A DNA stretch of 64,000 nucleotides from Roseobacter fucihabitans (GTDB lineage: Bacteria; Pseudomonadota; Alphaproteobacteria; Rhodobacterales; Rhodobacteraceae). Under the pieces are notes generated by a model. The model searched no databases. It was not told where the DNA came from and saw only the letters and a program-made list of their open reading frames with translations. Both the position numbers and the translations under genes were made by a program. Where the stretch lies: contig NZ_CP143423.1 in NCBI RefSeq assembly GCF_014337925.2, forward strand, positions 1,890,501 through 1,954,500. Reading direction: 5' to 3'. Positions 17,256-26,113 of the stretch are shown here, piece after piece. Positions within the stretch are counted from its first letter, which is position 1; every line of letters starts with the position of its first letter.

Positions 17256-18479
17256 TCAGGCCGCTTGTGTCTTGGGGCGCAGCATCAGCCAGATCAGCGC
17301 GCCACCCGCCAGCACCAGAAACGGCACCATGGCGATGTTGACCGCGGCCCAGCCTTCTTGCGGTGTGCCGCCCGAGCAATTCATCAACCCGCCGGAGGAC
17401 AGCGACGCCAGCGTCACGCCGCCAAAGACCAGCAGGTCGTTTACCCCCTGCATCCGGCCGCGTTCTTCGGGCCTATGCGCGCCCGCCAACATGGTGGTCG
17501 CGCCGATGAAGCCGAAGTTCCAACCCAAGCCAAGCAGGACAAGCGCGACAAAGAAATGCTCAAGTTCCACACCGGAAAGCGCCACCAGACCTGCCGCGCC
17601 CAGGATCAACAGCCCAAGCCCCATAATCCGCTCCACGCCAAACCGCACAATCAGATGCCCGGTGAAGAAAGAGGGCGCGAACATCGCCAGCACATGCCCG
17701 GTGACCACGTTGGACGCATCCGCCACAGCAAAGCCGCAGCCCACCACCGCAAGCGGTGTCGAGGTCATCACCAGGTTCATCAGCGCATAGGAGACCATCG
17801 CGCAGATCACCGCGACGGCGATGCGCGGGGTCTTCAACAGTTCGATCAGCGATCGCCCATGCGGGCTATCGACGGTCGGTTTGGGGGGTTTGGGGATGTC
17901 CAGAAACGCAAAGAGGAACATGCCCATGACGTTCAGGACCATGGCGGCGATATAGACCGGGAAAAACCGCATCACGGTTGCGTCCGGGTTGGTGCTGGTC
18001 AGGTATCCGACCAGTTGCGGGCCGATGATCGCCGATAAAAGCCCCCCCGCCATGACATAGGAAATTGCCTTTGGGCGGAACCCTTCAGAGGCGGTATCCG
18101 CAGCGGCAAAGCGAAAAAAACCTTGTGAAGACATGTAGATACCGGTCAGGTAGCTGCCCACAAGAAAGATCCAGAAATTCGATAGCGTCAGTGCATAAGC
18201 GCAGATCGCCGCCCCGATCAGACCGCCCAGAGCCCCGACGATAAAGCCCGCGCGCCGTCCAAAGCGATGCATCAGTCCCGACAGCCAGGGCGCGGTGGTC
18301 ATGGAGCCAAAGACGATCATCGAAATCGGCAGTGTCGCAAGGCAGGCGTTGACCGCCATTTGTTGCCCGGCCAGCCCGCCGATCACGAAAATCATGGTGA
18401 TCTGGCTGCCCAGAAAGGCCTGTGCCATGACCAGAACGGCCACATTGCGTTTTGCGCGGGTATCATCGACTTCTTGCAT
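17256..18479 (-). CDS. MFS transporter
   Basis: A 407-residue major facilitator with about twelve hydrophobic segments, for example VLVMAQAFLGSQITMIFVIGG (split by short loops), WIFLVGSYLTGIYMSSQGFF, and VALVLLGLGWNFGFIGATT. The cytoplasmic loop HRFGRRAGFIVG near residue 70 is the family's GxxxDRxGRR-like signature, and HRPEERGRMQGVNDLL lies in the later half. Substrate unknown. Transcribed toward the phytoene-synthase-like gene, with a short intergenic space before cobK. Confidence 0.88.
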   Translation of the reverse strand: MQEVDDTRAKRNVAVLVMAQAFLGSQITMIFVIGGLAGQQMAVNACLATLPISMIVFGSMTTAPWLSGLMHRFGRRAGFIVGALGGLIGAAICAYALTLSNFWIFLVGSYLTGIYMSSQGFFRFAAADTASEGFRPKAISYVMAGGLLSAIIGPQLVGYLTSTNPDATVMRFFPVYIAAMVLNVMGMFLFAFLDIPKPPKPTVDSPHGRSLIELLKTPRIAVAVICAMVSYALMNLVMTSTPLAVVGCGFAVADASNVVTGHVLAMFAPSFFTGHLIVRFGVERIMGLGLLILGAAGLVALSGVELEHFFVALVLLGLGWNFGFIGATTMLAGAHRPEERGRMQGVNDLLVFGGVTLASLSSGGLMNCSGGTPQEGWAAVNIAMVPFLVLAGGALIWLMLRPKTQAA

Positions 18480-18630
18480 GGGCCTTGCGTAATCCTGTTG
18501 GCGAGACTGGGCAAGGGGTCATGCGTCTCTTGCCTGATATGGATACTGATATGGGTAAGTCCTGTTGCGTGTCTCGCGCGATGTGGCCACGCCCTCTTGC
18601 GCATCGCGTGATCTGCCATAAGGTCTCGAT

Positions 18631-19374
18631 ATGAAAGAGGATCAGACAACCTTGGTGATGGCGGGCGCGCGCGAGGCGCATGGCGTGATTGCGGGGCTAT
18701 TGGGGCGCGGACGGCGCGTGATCGCGAGCCTGCCGGAACCGGAACGGGTGTTTGAGCCGATACCGGTTCCGACCCGTATCGGGGGCTTTGAACAGGCGGA
18801 TGATATGTGCGCCTGGTTGCAACAAAATGGCGTGGGCTGCGTGATTGATGTGAGCCACGCGTTTGACGCTGAGGTTTCGGATATGGCAGCGCAGGTCAGT
18901 GGCGCGCAGAAGGTGCGCTATATGCGCTTGCTGCGCCCCAGCTGGCGCGCGACCCGTCAGGATGGATGGGAATTCTATGACACCATATCCGCGGCCGCGC
19001 GTGATGTTCCGCAAGCCGCCCGCGTCTTCAGCAATACCGGGCGCGCGTCGCTGCCCGCGTTTGCCGATTTTTCGGGTCAGGCCCTGTTTCTGCGTCAGAC
19101 CGGACCCTCGCAGCATCCACCGCCCTATCCCTTTGTGAAATATATTGTGGGCACGCCGCCATTCTCGCAAAAGAGTGAAGAAATACTGTTTCAGGAACTG
19201 CGCATATCGCGGTTGATCTGTCGCAACGTTGGGGGGGCTGCAAGCAGATCAAAGCTGCTGGCGGCACGGCGGCTGGGAATACGCGTTTCGATGATTGAAC
19301 GCCCGCCCGCACCCGAAGGCATGCCGCAGGTGTCAACCGTGGCAGAGGCGCTGGCGTGGGAGGCCAACCCTTGA
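18631..19374 (+). CDS. cobK: Precorrin-6A reductase
   Basis: NADPH-dependent reductase of the aerobic cobalamin pathway (precorrin-6A to dihydro form). The 247-residue product shows the N-terminal nucleotide-binding strand LVMAGAREAHGVI, CVIDVSHAFDAEVS, RYMRLLRPSW, the central FSNTGRASLPAF and the C-terminal NVGGAASRSKLLAARRLGI. No other cob genes are in the window, but the organism's need for cobalamin fits the B12-dependent nrdJ at 2.8 kb. It overlaps the following glycosylase start. Confidence 0.87.
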   Translation: MKEDQTTLVMAGAREAHGVIAGLLGRGRRVIASLPEPERVFEPIPVPTRIGGFEQADDMCAWLQQNGVGCVIDVSHAFDAEVSDMAAQVSGAQKVRYMRLLRPSWRATRQDGWEFYDTISAAARDVPQAARVFSNTGRASLPAFADFSGQALFLRQTGPSQHPPPYPFVKYIVGTPPFSQKSEEILFQELRISRLICRNVGGAASRSKLLAARRLGIRVSMIERPPAPEGMPQVSTVAEALAWEANP

Positions 19375-20003
19375 GTGTGGGGCGCATCATACGGACGGAC
19401 GCGGATGTGAGCGAGGGTGCCGCATGGCTTGCGCAACACGATCCCGTGCTGGCGCGCGCATATGCGGCAACCGGACCTTTGCCGCTGCGCCGCAGGCCGG
19501 ATGGCTTTGGTCAACTACTGAGCGCGATTGTCAGCCAGCAGGTGTCAACGGCCTCGGCGCGCGCGATATGGGGCCGGTTGCAGGATGCAGGCGTCGATAC
19601 TGTCCAAGGCGTAAAGGCGCTGGATGAGGCCGAGTTGCGCGCGCTCGGGCTCAGCCGCCAAAAAGCGCGCTATGCCCAGGCGCTGGCTGCGGCGGAGATC
19701 GATTTTGACGCGCTGCGTGAACAGCCCGACGACCACGTGATCAAGACGCTCACGGCGGTGACGGGGATTGGGGTGTGGACGGCAGAAATCTATGTCATGT
19801 TCTCCCTGGGGCGCGCCGATGTGTTTGCGCCCGGCGATCTGGCGCTGCAAGAGGCCGCGCGCGTCCTTTACGATCTGCCCGAGCGGCCAAAAGAACGCGC
19901 GCTTCGGCAGATGGCGCAAAATTGGTCGCCCTGGCGGTCGGTTGCGGCGCGGCTGCTCTTTGCCTACTACAGACACGCAAAACAAAGGGACGGGATTTCA
20001 TGA
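19371..20003 (+). CDS. DNA-3-methyladenine glycosylase II (AlkA-like)
   Basis: Base-excision repair glycosylase of the HhH-GPD superfamily, about 210 residues. Visible are SAIVSQQVSTASARAIWGRL, the helix-hairpin-helix TAVTGIGVWTAEIYVMFSL and the catalytic aspartate region ADVFAPGDLALQEA. The TTG at 19371 overlaps the cobK stop and follows GGGAGG at seven bases, so I prefer it to a GTG at 19356. It removes alkylated purines. It has no AraC/Ada part and lacks the longer N-terminal domain of E. coli AlkA. It overlaps the next gene. Confidence 0.88.
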   Translation: MSVGRIIRTDADVSEGAAWLAQHDPVLARAYAATGPLPLRRRPDGFGQLLSAIVSQQVSTASARAIWGRLQDAGVDTVQGVKALDEAELRALGLSRQKARYAQALAAAEIDFDALREQPDDHVIKTLTAVTGIGVWTAEIYVMFSLGRADVFAPGDLALQEAARVLYDLPERPKERALRQMAQNWSPWRSVAARLLFAYYRHAKQRDGIS

Positions 20004-20665
20004 CACGGGTATTGAATGCAGAACGCCGCGCGCCGGTGTCGGGAGACACACGTTCGGTTGTGGTGTTCCTGCATGGCTATGGTGCCAATGGGGCGGACCT
20101 TCTGGGGCTGGCCGATCCGCTGGGTGAACATTTGCCAGACACGCTTTTTATCGCCCCGGATGCGCCGGAGGATTGCGCCGGTGCGCCGATGGGGTTCCAG
20201 TGGTTCCCGATCCCGTGGATTGACGGCTCCTCAGAGGAGGAATCCATGCGCGGGATGGCGCAATCGGTTGCGGATCTGAATGCCTTTCTGGATGCGTTGA
20301 TGGTGGATGAGGATGTATTGCCCGAGCAGGTGGTGTTGTTCGGGTTTTCGCAAGGCACGATGATGGCCTTGCACGTGGCCCCGCGCCGGGAAGATGAGAT
20401 CGCCGGGGTTGTCGGGTTTTCGGGGCGCCTGCTGAGCCCAGAAGCTCTCGCGGATGACGTGGTTGTGCGCCCGCCGATCCTGCTGGTGCACGGGGATGCC
20501 GATGACGTCGTGCCGCCTCAATCCTTGCCACAGGCGGCGGAAGCCTTGCAGGAAGCGGGTTGGAAAGACGTCTTTGCCCACATCATGAAGGGTACGGGTC
20601 ACGGCATCGCGCCTGACGGTCTTTCTGTGGCACTGGCCTTCATGCGCGACAAGCTGAGCCTCTAA
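20000..20665 (+). CDS. Phospholipase/carboxylesterase (alpha/beta hydrolase)
   Basis: A 221-residue serine hydrolase of the carboxylesterase/phospholipase family (YpfH/acyl-protein-thioesterase type). The oxyanion segment is VVVFLHGYGANGADL, the nucleophile elbow GFSQGTMMA, the acid HGDADDVVP and the histidine GTGHGIAPDG. All three catalytic residues are present. The start overlaps the glycosylase stop by four bases, so it is cotranscribed with cobK and the glycosylase gene. Natural substrate unknown. Confidence 0.88.
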   Translation: MTRVLNAERRAPVSGDTRSVVVFLHGYGANGADLLGLADPLGEHLPDTLFIAPDAPEDCAGAPMGFQWFPIPWIDGSSEEESMRGMAQSVADLNAFLDALMVDEDVLPEQVVLFGFSQGTMMALHVAPRREDEIAGVVGFSGRLLSPEALADDVVVRPPILLVHGDADDVVPPQSLPQAAEALQEAGWKDVFAHIMKGTGHGIAPDGLSVALAFMRDKLSL

Positions 20666-20847
20666 TTCTCGGCCAAAACCGCTCCAAAACGACGCCCTCT
20701 TTCAGTGGATAAATAAGGCTGGTTGGCGACCGGACCCATTGTTGCGGGCGTTTTTCCGCGCAAAGTCGAAAGGCGTAGTCCAAATGGATCATGACCCGGC
20801 GCGCGCGGGTCGTGTAGTTTTCAAAGACATTTCATTTGGAGAAAAAC

Positions 20848-21327
20848 ATGATTTTTAAATCACTGAAGGGTGCGATCATTATCGCAACATTTGTATTTTC
20901 CGGGAGCGTCGCGCTGGCGGATAAGAAACCACGTGCGTCAAAACCCGCGGATCCGAATCAGATCATTCAGACCTATCTGGGCAATACCTGGGTCTGGTCG
21001 CGCGGCGGGTCTTACTGGGGTGGTGGCGGCACATTTCAGGCAGTCTGGACCAGCGAGAAGAACGGCAGCAAGTCTTATGCAGATGGAAAGTGGTATGTGA
21101 CCTCAAAAGGGACGCTTTGCTATGAGGCCGTTTGGGAATGGAAAGACAAAGAGGAAGCGGACAAGGTTGAGAAAAATTGCTGGCAACATGTAGTCGATAA
21201 GGAAGGGCAGGTTTGGCAACGCCATCACGAAAAAGAAGAATGGTACAAGCCCGGCCCGGAAAAGATAAAGAGCGGTAACGCGATCAAAGCGGAGTACAGA
21301 AAACACCGCAAAGCCGTTGGTGGATAG
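20848..21327 (+). CDS. Exported DUF995-like protein
   Basis: A 159-residue protein with a clear signal peptide (IIATFVFSGSVALA, cleavage after ALA) and a tryptophan-rich domain (IQTYLGNTWVWSRGG, GGTFQAVWTSEKNG, KWYVTSKGTLCYEAVWEW, NCWQHVVDKEGQVWQRHH). This looks like the DUF995 family, whose function is unknown. Two cysteines (in TLCYE and ENCWQ-like positions) could form a disulfide. GGAG lies six bases before the ATG. It is monocistronic behind a 180-bp intergenic region in which I saw no defined element. Confidence 0.72.
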   Translation: MIFKSLKGAIIIATFVFSGSVALADKKPRASKPADPNQIIQTYLGNTWVWSRGGSYWGGGGTFQAVWTSEKNGSKSYADGKWYVTSKGTLCYEAVWEWKDKEEADKVEKNCWQHVVDKEGQVWQRHHEKEEWYKPGPEKIKSGNAIKAEYRKHRKAVGG

Positions 21328-21419
21328 GGGCCTGTCTGCTGATGTGAGGGCACCTTAGCAACCCGTTTTGGGACGAGCATATGCCGCCCATGCTATTTCA
21401 ATGACCCGCAGCCCGGCGC

Positions 21420-22421
21420 TTAGCCCTTGCGGTATGCGCCGGGGCTTTGCCCGTATACGCGTTGAAATTCAGTATAGAAATTTGACCGGGTCAAAAAACC
21501 CGACGCCTCACCGATGATGCCAACGGGGTCCTTGGTGTCGCGCAATAATTGCGCGGCCTGACGCACCCTAAACCCGTTGATGAATTGCGACACATTGGTG
21601 CCGGTCTGGCGGTTGACGGCTGATGATAACGCCCGGTCCGTTACACCCAGACGCCGCGCCAGGCGGGTCAGGGAGAGGTCCGGGTCGGTAAACAGCTGGC
21701 TTTGCGTCAGAAATTCCTCCGCTTGGCGCAGGATGGCGGCGCTGTCATCGGTCTGTGGGGCACCGGGATGTGCGGAGTGGGCCGGGGTTTTCGCAACCCA
21801 GAACACCGCCCCCGCAAAGAGTGTGATCAATGCAAGGCTGCCAAAGGACAGGAGGCGAGACACGTTTTCCCCCTGATTTCTGGCAAAATCGACGGCGATG
21901 ACCGCATCCATCACACAGGTTATGGCCAGCAACATGATGCCCAGAAGCATAAGGCGGCGCATCTTGGGAACATGGGCGACGGCCAGATGCGACAAGCGAT
22001 CCGGACCGCCTCGCCACAGGCGCATGAGTAAAATCGCATAGGCGGCGTAGCTGAGCCCGATCATCAGATCGAGCGCAATGCGGGTCTGCGGTATGGCGGC
22101 GGTGATCGTGCTCAGGGCGAGCGCAACGCCCAAATGTTTCAAGACTGTTCGCGCCAAAACGTCGCTGTGATCCGACAAGGTCACAAAGCCGAGGTAGAGC
22201 AGGGGGCCGATCCAGAAGGGCAGGAGGCGTTGCAGAACGAGAACGCCCTCGATCTGATAGGCAAAACGCAACGCCACCAGGATGGTCTCGACCATGATCA
22301 CGCCGACAAGGGCGACAAAAAACGTCTTGGCCCCGCGCATCAACCAGGGCCGCGTGAGGATCAGCAGCCCCATCAATGCCGCACATAGTGTCAGAAAAAG
22401 GGGAAGGGGGATGGAAATCAC
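21420..22421 (-). CDS. Membrane-anchored AraC-family transcriptional regulator
   Basis: A 333-residue protein with about seven hydrophobic segments in the N-terminal two thirds (ISIPLPLFLTLCAALMGLL at the start, then others to about residue 215). It ends in an AraC-type double helix-turn-helix (about 235-333: LTRLARRLGVTDRALSSAVN and the signature GEASGFLTRSNFYTEFQRVY). It likely senses a membrane-proximal or lipophilic signal. It is divergently transcribed from the secreted alpha/beta hydrolase at 22548, which is the obvious candidate target. No known ligand. Confidence 0.87.
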   Translation of the reverse strand: MISIPLPLFLTLCAALMGLLILTRPWLMRGAKTFFVALVGVIMVETILVALRFAYQIEGVLVLQRLLPFWIGPLLYLGFVTLSDHSDVLARTVLKHLGVALALSTITAAIPQTRIALDLMIGLSYAAYAILLMRLWRGGPDRLSHLAVAHVPKMRRLMLLGIMLLAITCVMDAVIAVDFARNQGENVSRLLSFGSLALITLFAGAVFWVAKTPAHSAHPGAPQTDDSAAILRQAEEFLTQSQLFTDPDLSLTRLARRLGVTDRALSSAVNRQTGTNVSQFINGFRVRQAAQLLRDTKDPVGIIGEASGFLTRSNFYTEFQRVYGQSPGAYRKG

Positions 22422-22547
22422 TGTTTTTCCTGCATTCTGTGGCGCGAACCTGTCCTGAAACGGCTTTCAGGACATGCCCCCCATTGCCTGAAATAGGGCG
22501 GCGGCTCAAGTCAGGAGCATCCCCAAACCAATGCAAGGATGTTTGAT

Positions 22548-23609
22548 ATGAACCGTAAACTCACCCCTCTCGTTGCTGCCTTTGGCCTGGTCATGTTGAC
22601 GCAGATGCCGGTTGCGGCAGAGATCCAGACCTTTCGCCCCGCCGTTGCCGAATTTACCGCAGCGCACCCCTCCCCCGAACGCCGGTTAGACGGTCATGTT
22701 TGGTATCCGACGCTGGCAGAAGGCGAGGAGGGATTGTTACGCGCCAGTGCCGTCTGGCGCGATGTCACGGCGCATCTGGACGCGCGCATCGCTCCCGGTG
22801 TCTTTCCGGTCGTGCTGATTTCACACGGCATGTATGGTAATTCGCTCAATCAGGCGTGGCTGGCCAAACGGTTGGCCGCGGAGGGTATCATCTCGATCAT
22901 GCCAAACCATCCGGGCACGACAAGCTTTGGCCGGGACCCCGAACAGGCCCGGCAATTGTGGCTGCGCGCAACCGACCTCAGTGTCAGCTTTGATACGCTG
23001 CTGAGCGATCCGCGTGTGGCGGATCATATGGACCCGACGCGGGTTGCGGCGGTGGGTCATTCCCTTGGCGGATACACCGTGATGGCGGCGGCCGGCGCGC
23101 GCCATGATGTGGCCCATTTCAATCAAAGCTGTGTGAATGCCGCCGAGCGCGCCGATTGCAACGCGCTTGAGATGTGGAAAGTGGGTCATAGCCCGGATGA
23201 TCTCGACATGCTGCAAAGTGACCGTTCCGATCCGCGCATTCGCACCGTCATTCCTCTTGATCTGGGCGGGGCGCAGACCTTTGATCCGGCCAGTCTGGGG
23301 GCGATTGACATGCCGGTGCTGGTGCTGGGGTCGGGGCGCCAGGACATGCTCGATCAGGACGTCGAGTCGCGCGCGCTTGCCAAGGCGCTCCCGGCTGACC
23401 TTGTCACCCATGAGGAGATCGCGCAGGCGGGACACTTCGATTTCATGGGCCTTTGCGTGGAGGGCGGCTATGACATCCTCAAGCAGGAGGAGCCTGGCGA
23501 TGAGATCGTGTGTCTGAAGGGCATGACCGAGCGCGCTGCACGTCATCAACAGATTTTCGATCTGATCATGGTGCATCTGAAAAACACCGGCGTGCTTAAG
23601 AACGGCTGA
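22548..23609 (+). CDS. Secreted alpha/beta hydrolase (dienelactone-hydrolase-like)
   Basis: A 353-residue exported esterase-like protein. The signal peptide (PLVAAFGLVMLTQMPVAAE) precedes an alpha/beta hydrolase with FPVVLISHGMYGN, the nucleophile elbow VAAVGHSLGGYTVMAA, and a late histidine AGHFDFMG. The cysteines in QSCVNAAERADC suggest a periplasmic disulfide. AAGGATG before the ATG at 22548 decides this start over the ATG at 22539. Divergent from the AraC regulator, it probably forms a two-gene sensing and hydrolysis unit. Substrate unknown. Confidence 0.85.
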   Translation: MNRKLTPLVAAFGLVMLTQMPVAAEIQTFRPAVAEFTAAHPSPERRLDGHVWYPTLAEGEEGLLRASAVWRDVTAHLDARIAPGVFPVVLISHGMYGNSLNQAWLAKRLAAEGIISIMPNHPGTTSFGRDPEQARQLWLRATDLSVSFDTLLSDPRVADHMDPTRVAAVGHSLGGYTVMAAAGARHDVAHFNQSCVNAAERADCNALEMWKVGHSPDDLDMLQSDRSDPRIRTVIPLDLGGAQTFDPASLGAIDMPVLVLGSGRQDMLDQDVESRALAKALPADLVTHEEIAQAGHFDFMGLCVEGGYDILKQEEPGDEIVCLKGMTERAARHQQIFDLIMVHLKNTGVLKNG

Positions 23610-23614
23610 GAGAT

Positions 23615-23646
23615 AAACTGCCCGTCTTCACGGGGACGGGCAGTTT
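23615..23646 (+). terminator. Terminator hairpin after the secreted hydrolase
   Basis: aaactgcccgtc and gacgggcagttt pair perfectly over 12 bp with an eight-base loop, starting five bases after the hydrolase stop codon. The stem ends in T residues, as in intrinsic terminators. Confidence 0.8.
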
Positions 23647-23809
23647 GACGCATCCCTGTCATGCTGGCGTTACCAAAACACTCTATCCAGCCTGCGACAT
23701 GTTGTGGTCCACGAGGGGCTTGCCAGACGCAAACCACGAGATATAGTCACACTATCGGCGGGAAGGTCCCGCCGGACCGGACGCGGAACGGCAGAGGGTA
23801 CGTTTGACG

Positions 23810-24394
23810 ATGGATGGCAATTTCAGAACGGAATTCACGCGTAACCCGGCAAGCCTGCGGCATCGCCCAGCACTTGTTCTCAACGCGGATTATCGCCCGT
23901 TGAGTTATTATCCGCTGTCGCTTTGGCCCTGGCAGGACGCGATAAAAGCCGCCTGGCTGGACCGGGTGGATATCGTCGCGGAATATGACGATATCGTGCG
24001 CAGCCCCAGTACACAGATACGGATTCCGTCGGTCGTGGTCCTCAAAGACTATGTGAAACCGCAAAAACGTGTGGCTTTCACGCGCTTTAATTTATTTCTG
24101 AGGGATGAATTCAATTGCCAATATTGCGGTGCAAAGGGCGAGTTGACCTTTGACCACGTCGTGCCGCGTGCCAATGGCGGCGTGACGAGTTGGCAGAATG
24201 TTGTCGCCGCTTGTAGCCCTTGTAACCTTAAGAAAGGGTCAAAACCGCTGCACCGGACCGGTATGAATCTGCGCAAACCGCCGCGCCAGCCCGGTGCCGA
24301 AGAGCTGCGTAACATGGGGCGCAAATTCCCTCCCGGCCATCTGCACGAAAGCTGGATGGATTTTCTCTATTGGGACGCTGAACTGGAAGCATGA
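23810..24394 (+). CDS. HNH endonuclease family protein
   Basis: A 194-residue protein common in Rhodobacterales. The HNH module is complete: CQYCGAKGELTFDHVVPR (zinc CxxC, then the D-H of the H-N-H core) followed by RANGG and WQNVVAACSPCNLKKG with the second CxxC-like pair and the Asn. The N-terminal region (RPALVLNADYRPLSYYPLSLW) is typical of this chromosomal group, whose role is unknown, perhaps DNA repair rather than restriction. I use the ATG at 23810. A TTG six bases earlier is possible. It borders the transposon remnant. Confidence 0.87.
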   Translation: MDGNFRTEFTRNPASLRHRPALVLNADYRPLSYYPLSLWPWQDAIKAAWLDRVDIVAEYDDIVRSPSTQIRIPSVVVLKDYVKPQKRVAFTRFNLFLRDEFNCQYCGAKGELTFDHVVPRANGGVTSWQNVVAACSPCNLKKGSKPLHRTGMNLRKPPRQPGAEELRNMGRKFPPGHLHESWMDFLYWDAELEA

Positions 24395-24469
24395 TGCCCT
24401 CTGCCGCGACCAGGCTGCGAATGGAACCATAGTTTTCACAATAGCGGGGTTTTTGGTTCCACACAGGAA

Positions 24470-24484
24470 GCATCGGATTTACCG
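24470..24484 (+). repeat. Left-end repeat of the Tni-type transposon remnant
   Basis: gcatcggatttaccg is the inverted counterpart of cggtgaatccgatgc at 27447-27461 (14 of 15 positions). The pair flanks the tniA and tniQ remnants, so these are probably transposase-binding end repeats. The 24395-24639 stretch around it contains no recognised gene. Confidence 0.5.
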
Positions 24485-24639
24485 AAGCTTGCTGTGAAAA
24501 ATATATCGTTGAAGATCAGTTGGAACTTCTTCGCTCTAATAGTTTGAGTTTGAGGCGTTGCTAAGCCAGTTCCGGCTTTCTTAAGCCGCAGAATCCTTTC
24601 ACGGTCACAACCTGAGGTATTCATCGAAAAGGCATATTG

Positions 24640-24816
24640 ATGAAAAAAATGTTCCGCACGCTCCGTCATCGTATGAGTTGGACGAATGCAAAGAAGCTGC
24701 TCAACCCGGCGGGAATATCGATGAGCCATGGGTGGGATGGCACGCTCAAGAAACTCGATGCATCACCCCAGGAATTCGATATGGAAAAGATCGAACACGG
24801 ATTGGCGGCATATTGA
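24640..24816 (+). CDS. Small hypothetical protein (58 aa) abutting the IS3 element
   Basis: A 58-codon frame beginning MKKMFRTLRHRMSWTNAKK, basic at the N-terminus and acidic at the end (DMEKIEHGLAAY). AAGG lies eight bases before the ATG. Its stop is two bases before the left end of the IS3 element. It may be a truncated cargo gene of the transposon. I do not recognise it. Confidence 0.35.
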   Translation: MKKMFRTLRHRMSWTNAKKLLNPAGISMSHGWDGTLKKLDASPQEFDMEKIEHGLAAY

Positions 24817-24875
24817 GGTGCCCCTAGATTTCTAGACGCTTTGCTTGGTAATTTTGGAACCAAGGGGAGACGGAT

Positions 24876-25073
24876 ATGAGTAAGGGAATACGGTTTACGG
24901 ATAGGTTCAAGCAGGACGCTGTGGCGCAAGTTGTTGAGCGTGGATATGCGGTCAGCGAAGTAGCTGAGCGACTCGGGATTAGCACCAAGTCGCCGTACAC
25001 TTGGAAGGCGCAGTTTGCGAAGTGGCCACGTGTCAGATCGGAGGTTGCGCGGCAATGTCGCGAGAGGGTCTAA
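24876..25073 (+). pseudogene. IS3 transposase OrfA, frameshifted
   Basis: Begins MSKGIRFTDRFKQDAVAQVV with the typical helix-turn-helix GYAVSEVAERLGISTKSPYTW. The frame breaks after EVARQCRERV. The expected remainder (LKRELARVTEERTILKKATAY) continues in another frame to about 25153, including the TTAAAAAAGG slippery site used by IS3 elements for -1 frameshifting. A small deletion near 25050 explains the shift. Confidence 0.82.
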
Positions 25074-25149
25074 AGCGCGAGCTGGCCCGGGTGACCGAGG
25101 AGCGGACAATCTTAAAAAAGGCGACCGCGTACTTCGCGCGCGAGTCTCA

Positions 25150-25685
25150 GTGAAATACGCGTTTATTCACTGCCCGGCAGGGTATTGTGCAGCAATATCC
25201 CGAGAGGGGAGGCCCATCGTGCAGAGTTTTCTGTACGGTCGATGTGTCGCGTGCTGGCTGTGCATTTCAGTGGGTTCTATGCATGGCTTAAGGAACCGTT
25301 AAGCCAACGTGCGCTTGAAGATGCACGGCAAACCGATCTGATCCAACAAGCATGGACGGATAGCGGCAAAGTATATGGATACCGCAAGCTGCAGGATGAT
25401 CTACTTGATCAAGGTGAGATCTGTTCTGAGAACCATGTTGCGCGGTTGGCCAGTCTCGCGGGCATCACGGCGCAAATCGGCTACAAACGGTGACCTGGTC
25501 GTTATGGCGGCAAACGGGAGCGGATCAGGCGACGAACGTACCTCACACGCGACGCAGCAAGGCAAGACGTGTTCGACTACATCGAGATGTTCTACAACCC
25601 TACACGCAAGCACACGAACAATAGCATGCAGTCACCGGTTGACTATGAAATGGAACAGCAGAGAATGAACAAGGCAAGCGTCTAG
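25150..25685 (+). pseudogene. IS3 transposase OrfB with hairpin insertion and catalytic-core deletion
   Basis: The start GTGAAATACGCGTTTATT is interrupted after six codons by a 41-nt hairpin element. The frame then resumes with EAHRAEFSVRSMCRVL and continues through VHFSGFYAWLKEPLSQRAL to GITAQIGYKR. A stop follows, and the sequence jumps from PGRYGGK to RERIRRRTYLTRDAARQDVF, so the DDE core with its first two acidic residues is gone. The C-terminus DYIEMFYNPTRKHTNN is intact. It is inactive as encoded. Confidence 0.88.
25168..25208 (+). repeat. Mobile hairpin element copy 1 (41 nt), in IS3 orfB
   Basis: Starts CACTGCCCGGCAG and ends GAGAGGG, with a central ggtattg/caatatcc palindrome. Excising these 41 bases joins tttatt to gaggcccat and restores F-I-E-A-H. 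The insertion point in orfB matches that of copy 2 in a different IS3. Confidence 0.92.
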
Positions 25686-25699
25686 GAAACTAGGGGCAC

Positions 25700-26092
25700 G
25701 TCAAAGAACGGGCTCGCCAGTGGGCGGAGCTCGAGCAAAGGGAACTGAATGGTGAGTGCATTTCGGATGCTGAGCGCGACGCTGTCGAAAGAATACAGCC
25801 TCCTTCGATCAAAACCGTCAGGAGTTGGATTGCCGCTCTTTCGCCGCTGGAGGCATTACTGACAGGGAAGGGACCGGATTTCATTCTTCAGAATTGTCTT
25901 GCCGTCGGTATGGGATTGAAGGTCGAACGTGCTGGTCAGATTGTGATGATTGACGAGTATCCCGCGGATCTTATGACCATCACCCCCTTTGGTTTTATGT
26001 TTCATTGGCTGGGGCACGAAAAGGTGAAAAGGCTTGGGATTACTGCAGATAAGCCTTTGAGGGTGATGATCTTGGCGATGATTGATGCCTAA
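25700..26092 (+). pseudogene. TniA/Mu-type DDE transposase fragment
   Basis: An open stretch of 130 codons following directly on the IS3 end: VKERARQWAELEQREL, then PPSIKTVRSWIAALSPLEAL, then VERAGQIVMIDEYPADLMTI and RLGITADKPLRVMILAMIDA before a stop. The last parts resemble the start of the Mu/TniA catalytic domain, where IDEYPADLM holds the first catalytic Asp and IDATTR follows in intact proteins. The N-terminal DNA-binding domains and the rest of the core are missing. The IS3 insertion probably caused the 5' loss. Confidence 0.65.
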
Positions 26093-26113
26093 ACCGCGAG
26101 CTACAGTGCAAAC

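Larger units (their letters stand above)
24819..25698 (+). mobile_element. Internally deleted IS3-family element
   Basis: Terminal inverted repeats are tgcccctagatttctagacg on the left and the complement of cgtctaggaaactaggggca on the right. Between them lie orfA, a hairpin insertion and an orfB that has lost its catalytic core. The 880-bp length is short for an IS3 element of about 1.2 kb, and no target duplication is visible. It lies inside the Tni transposon remnant, just before the tniA fragment. Confidence 0.88.

Noticed and set aside
25031-25060. Possible ninth hairpin copy in IS3 orfA (ends in gcgagaggg)
   Set aside because: The stretch aligns with the normal OrfA coding sequence (V-A-x-Q-x-x-E) apart from a small deletion. 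It lacks the CCCGGCAG left end and a palindromic core, so the GAGAGGG is probably coincidence.
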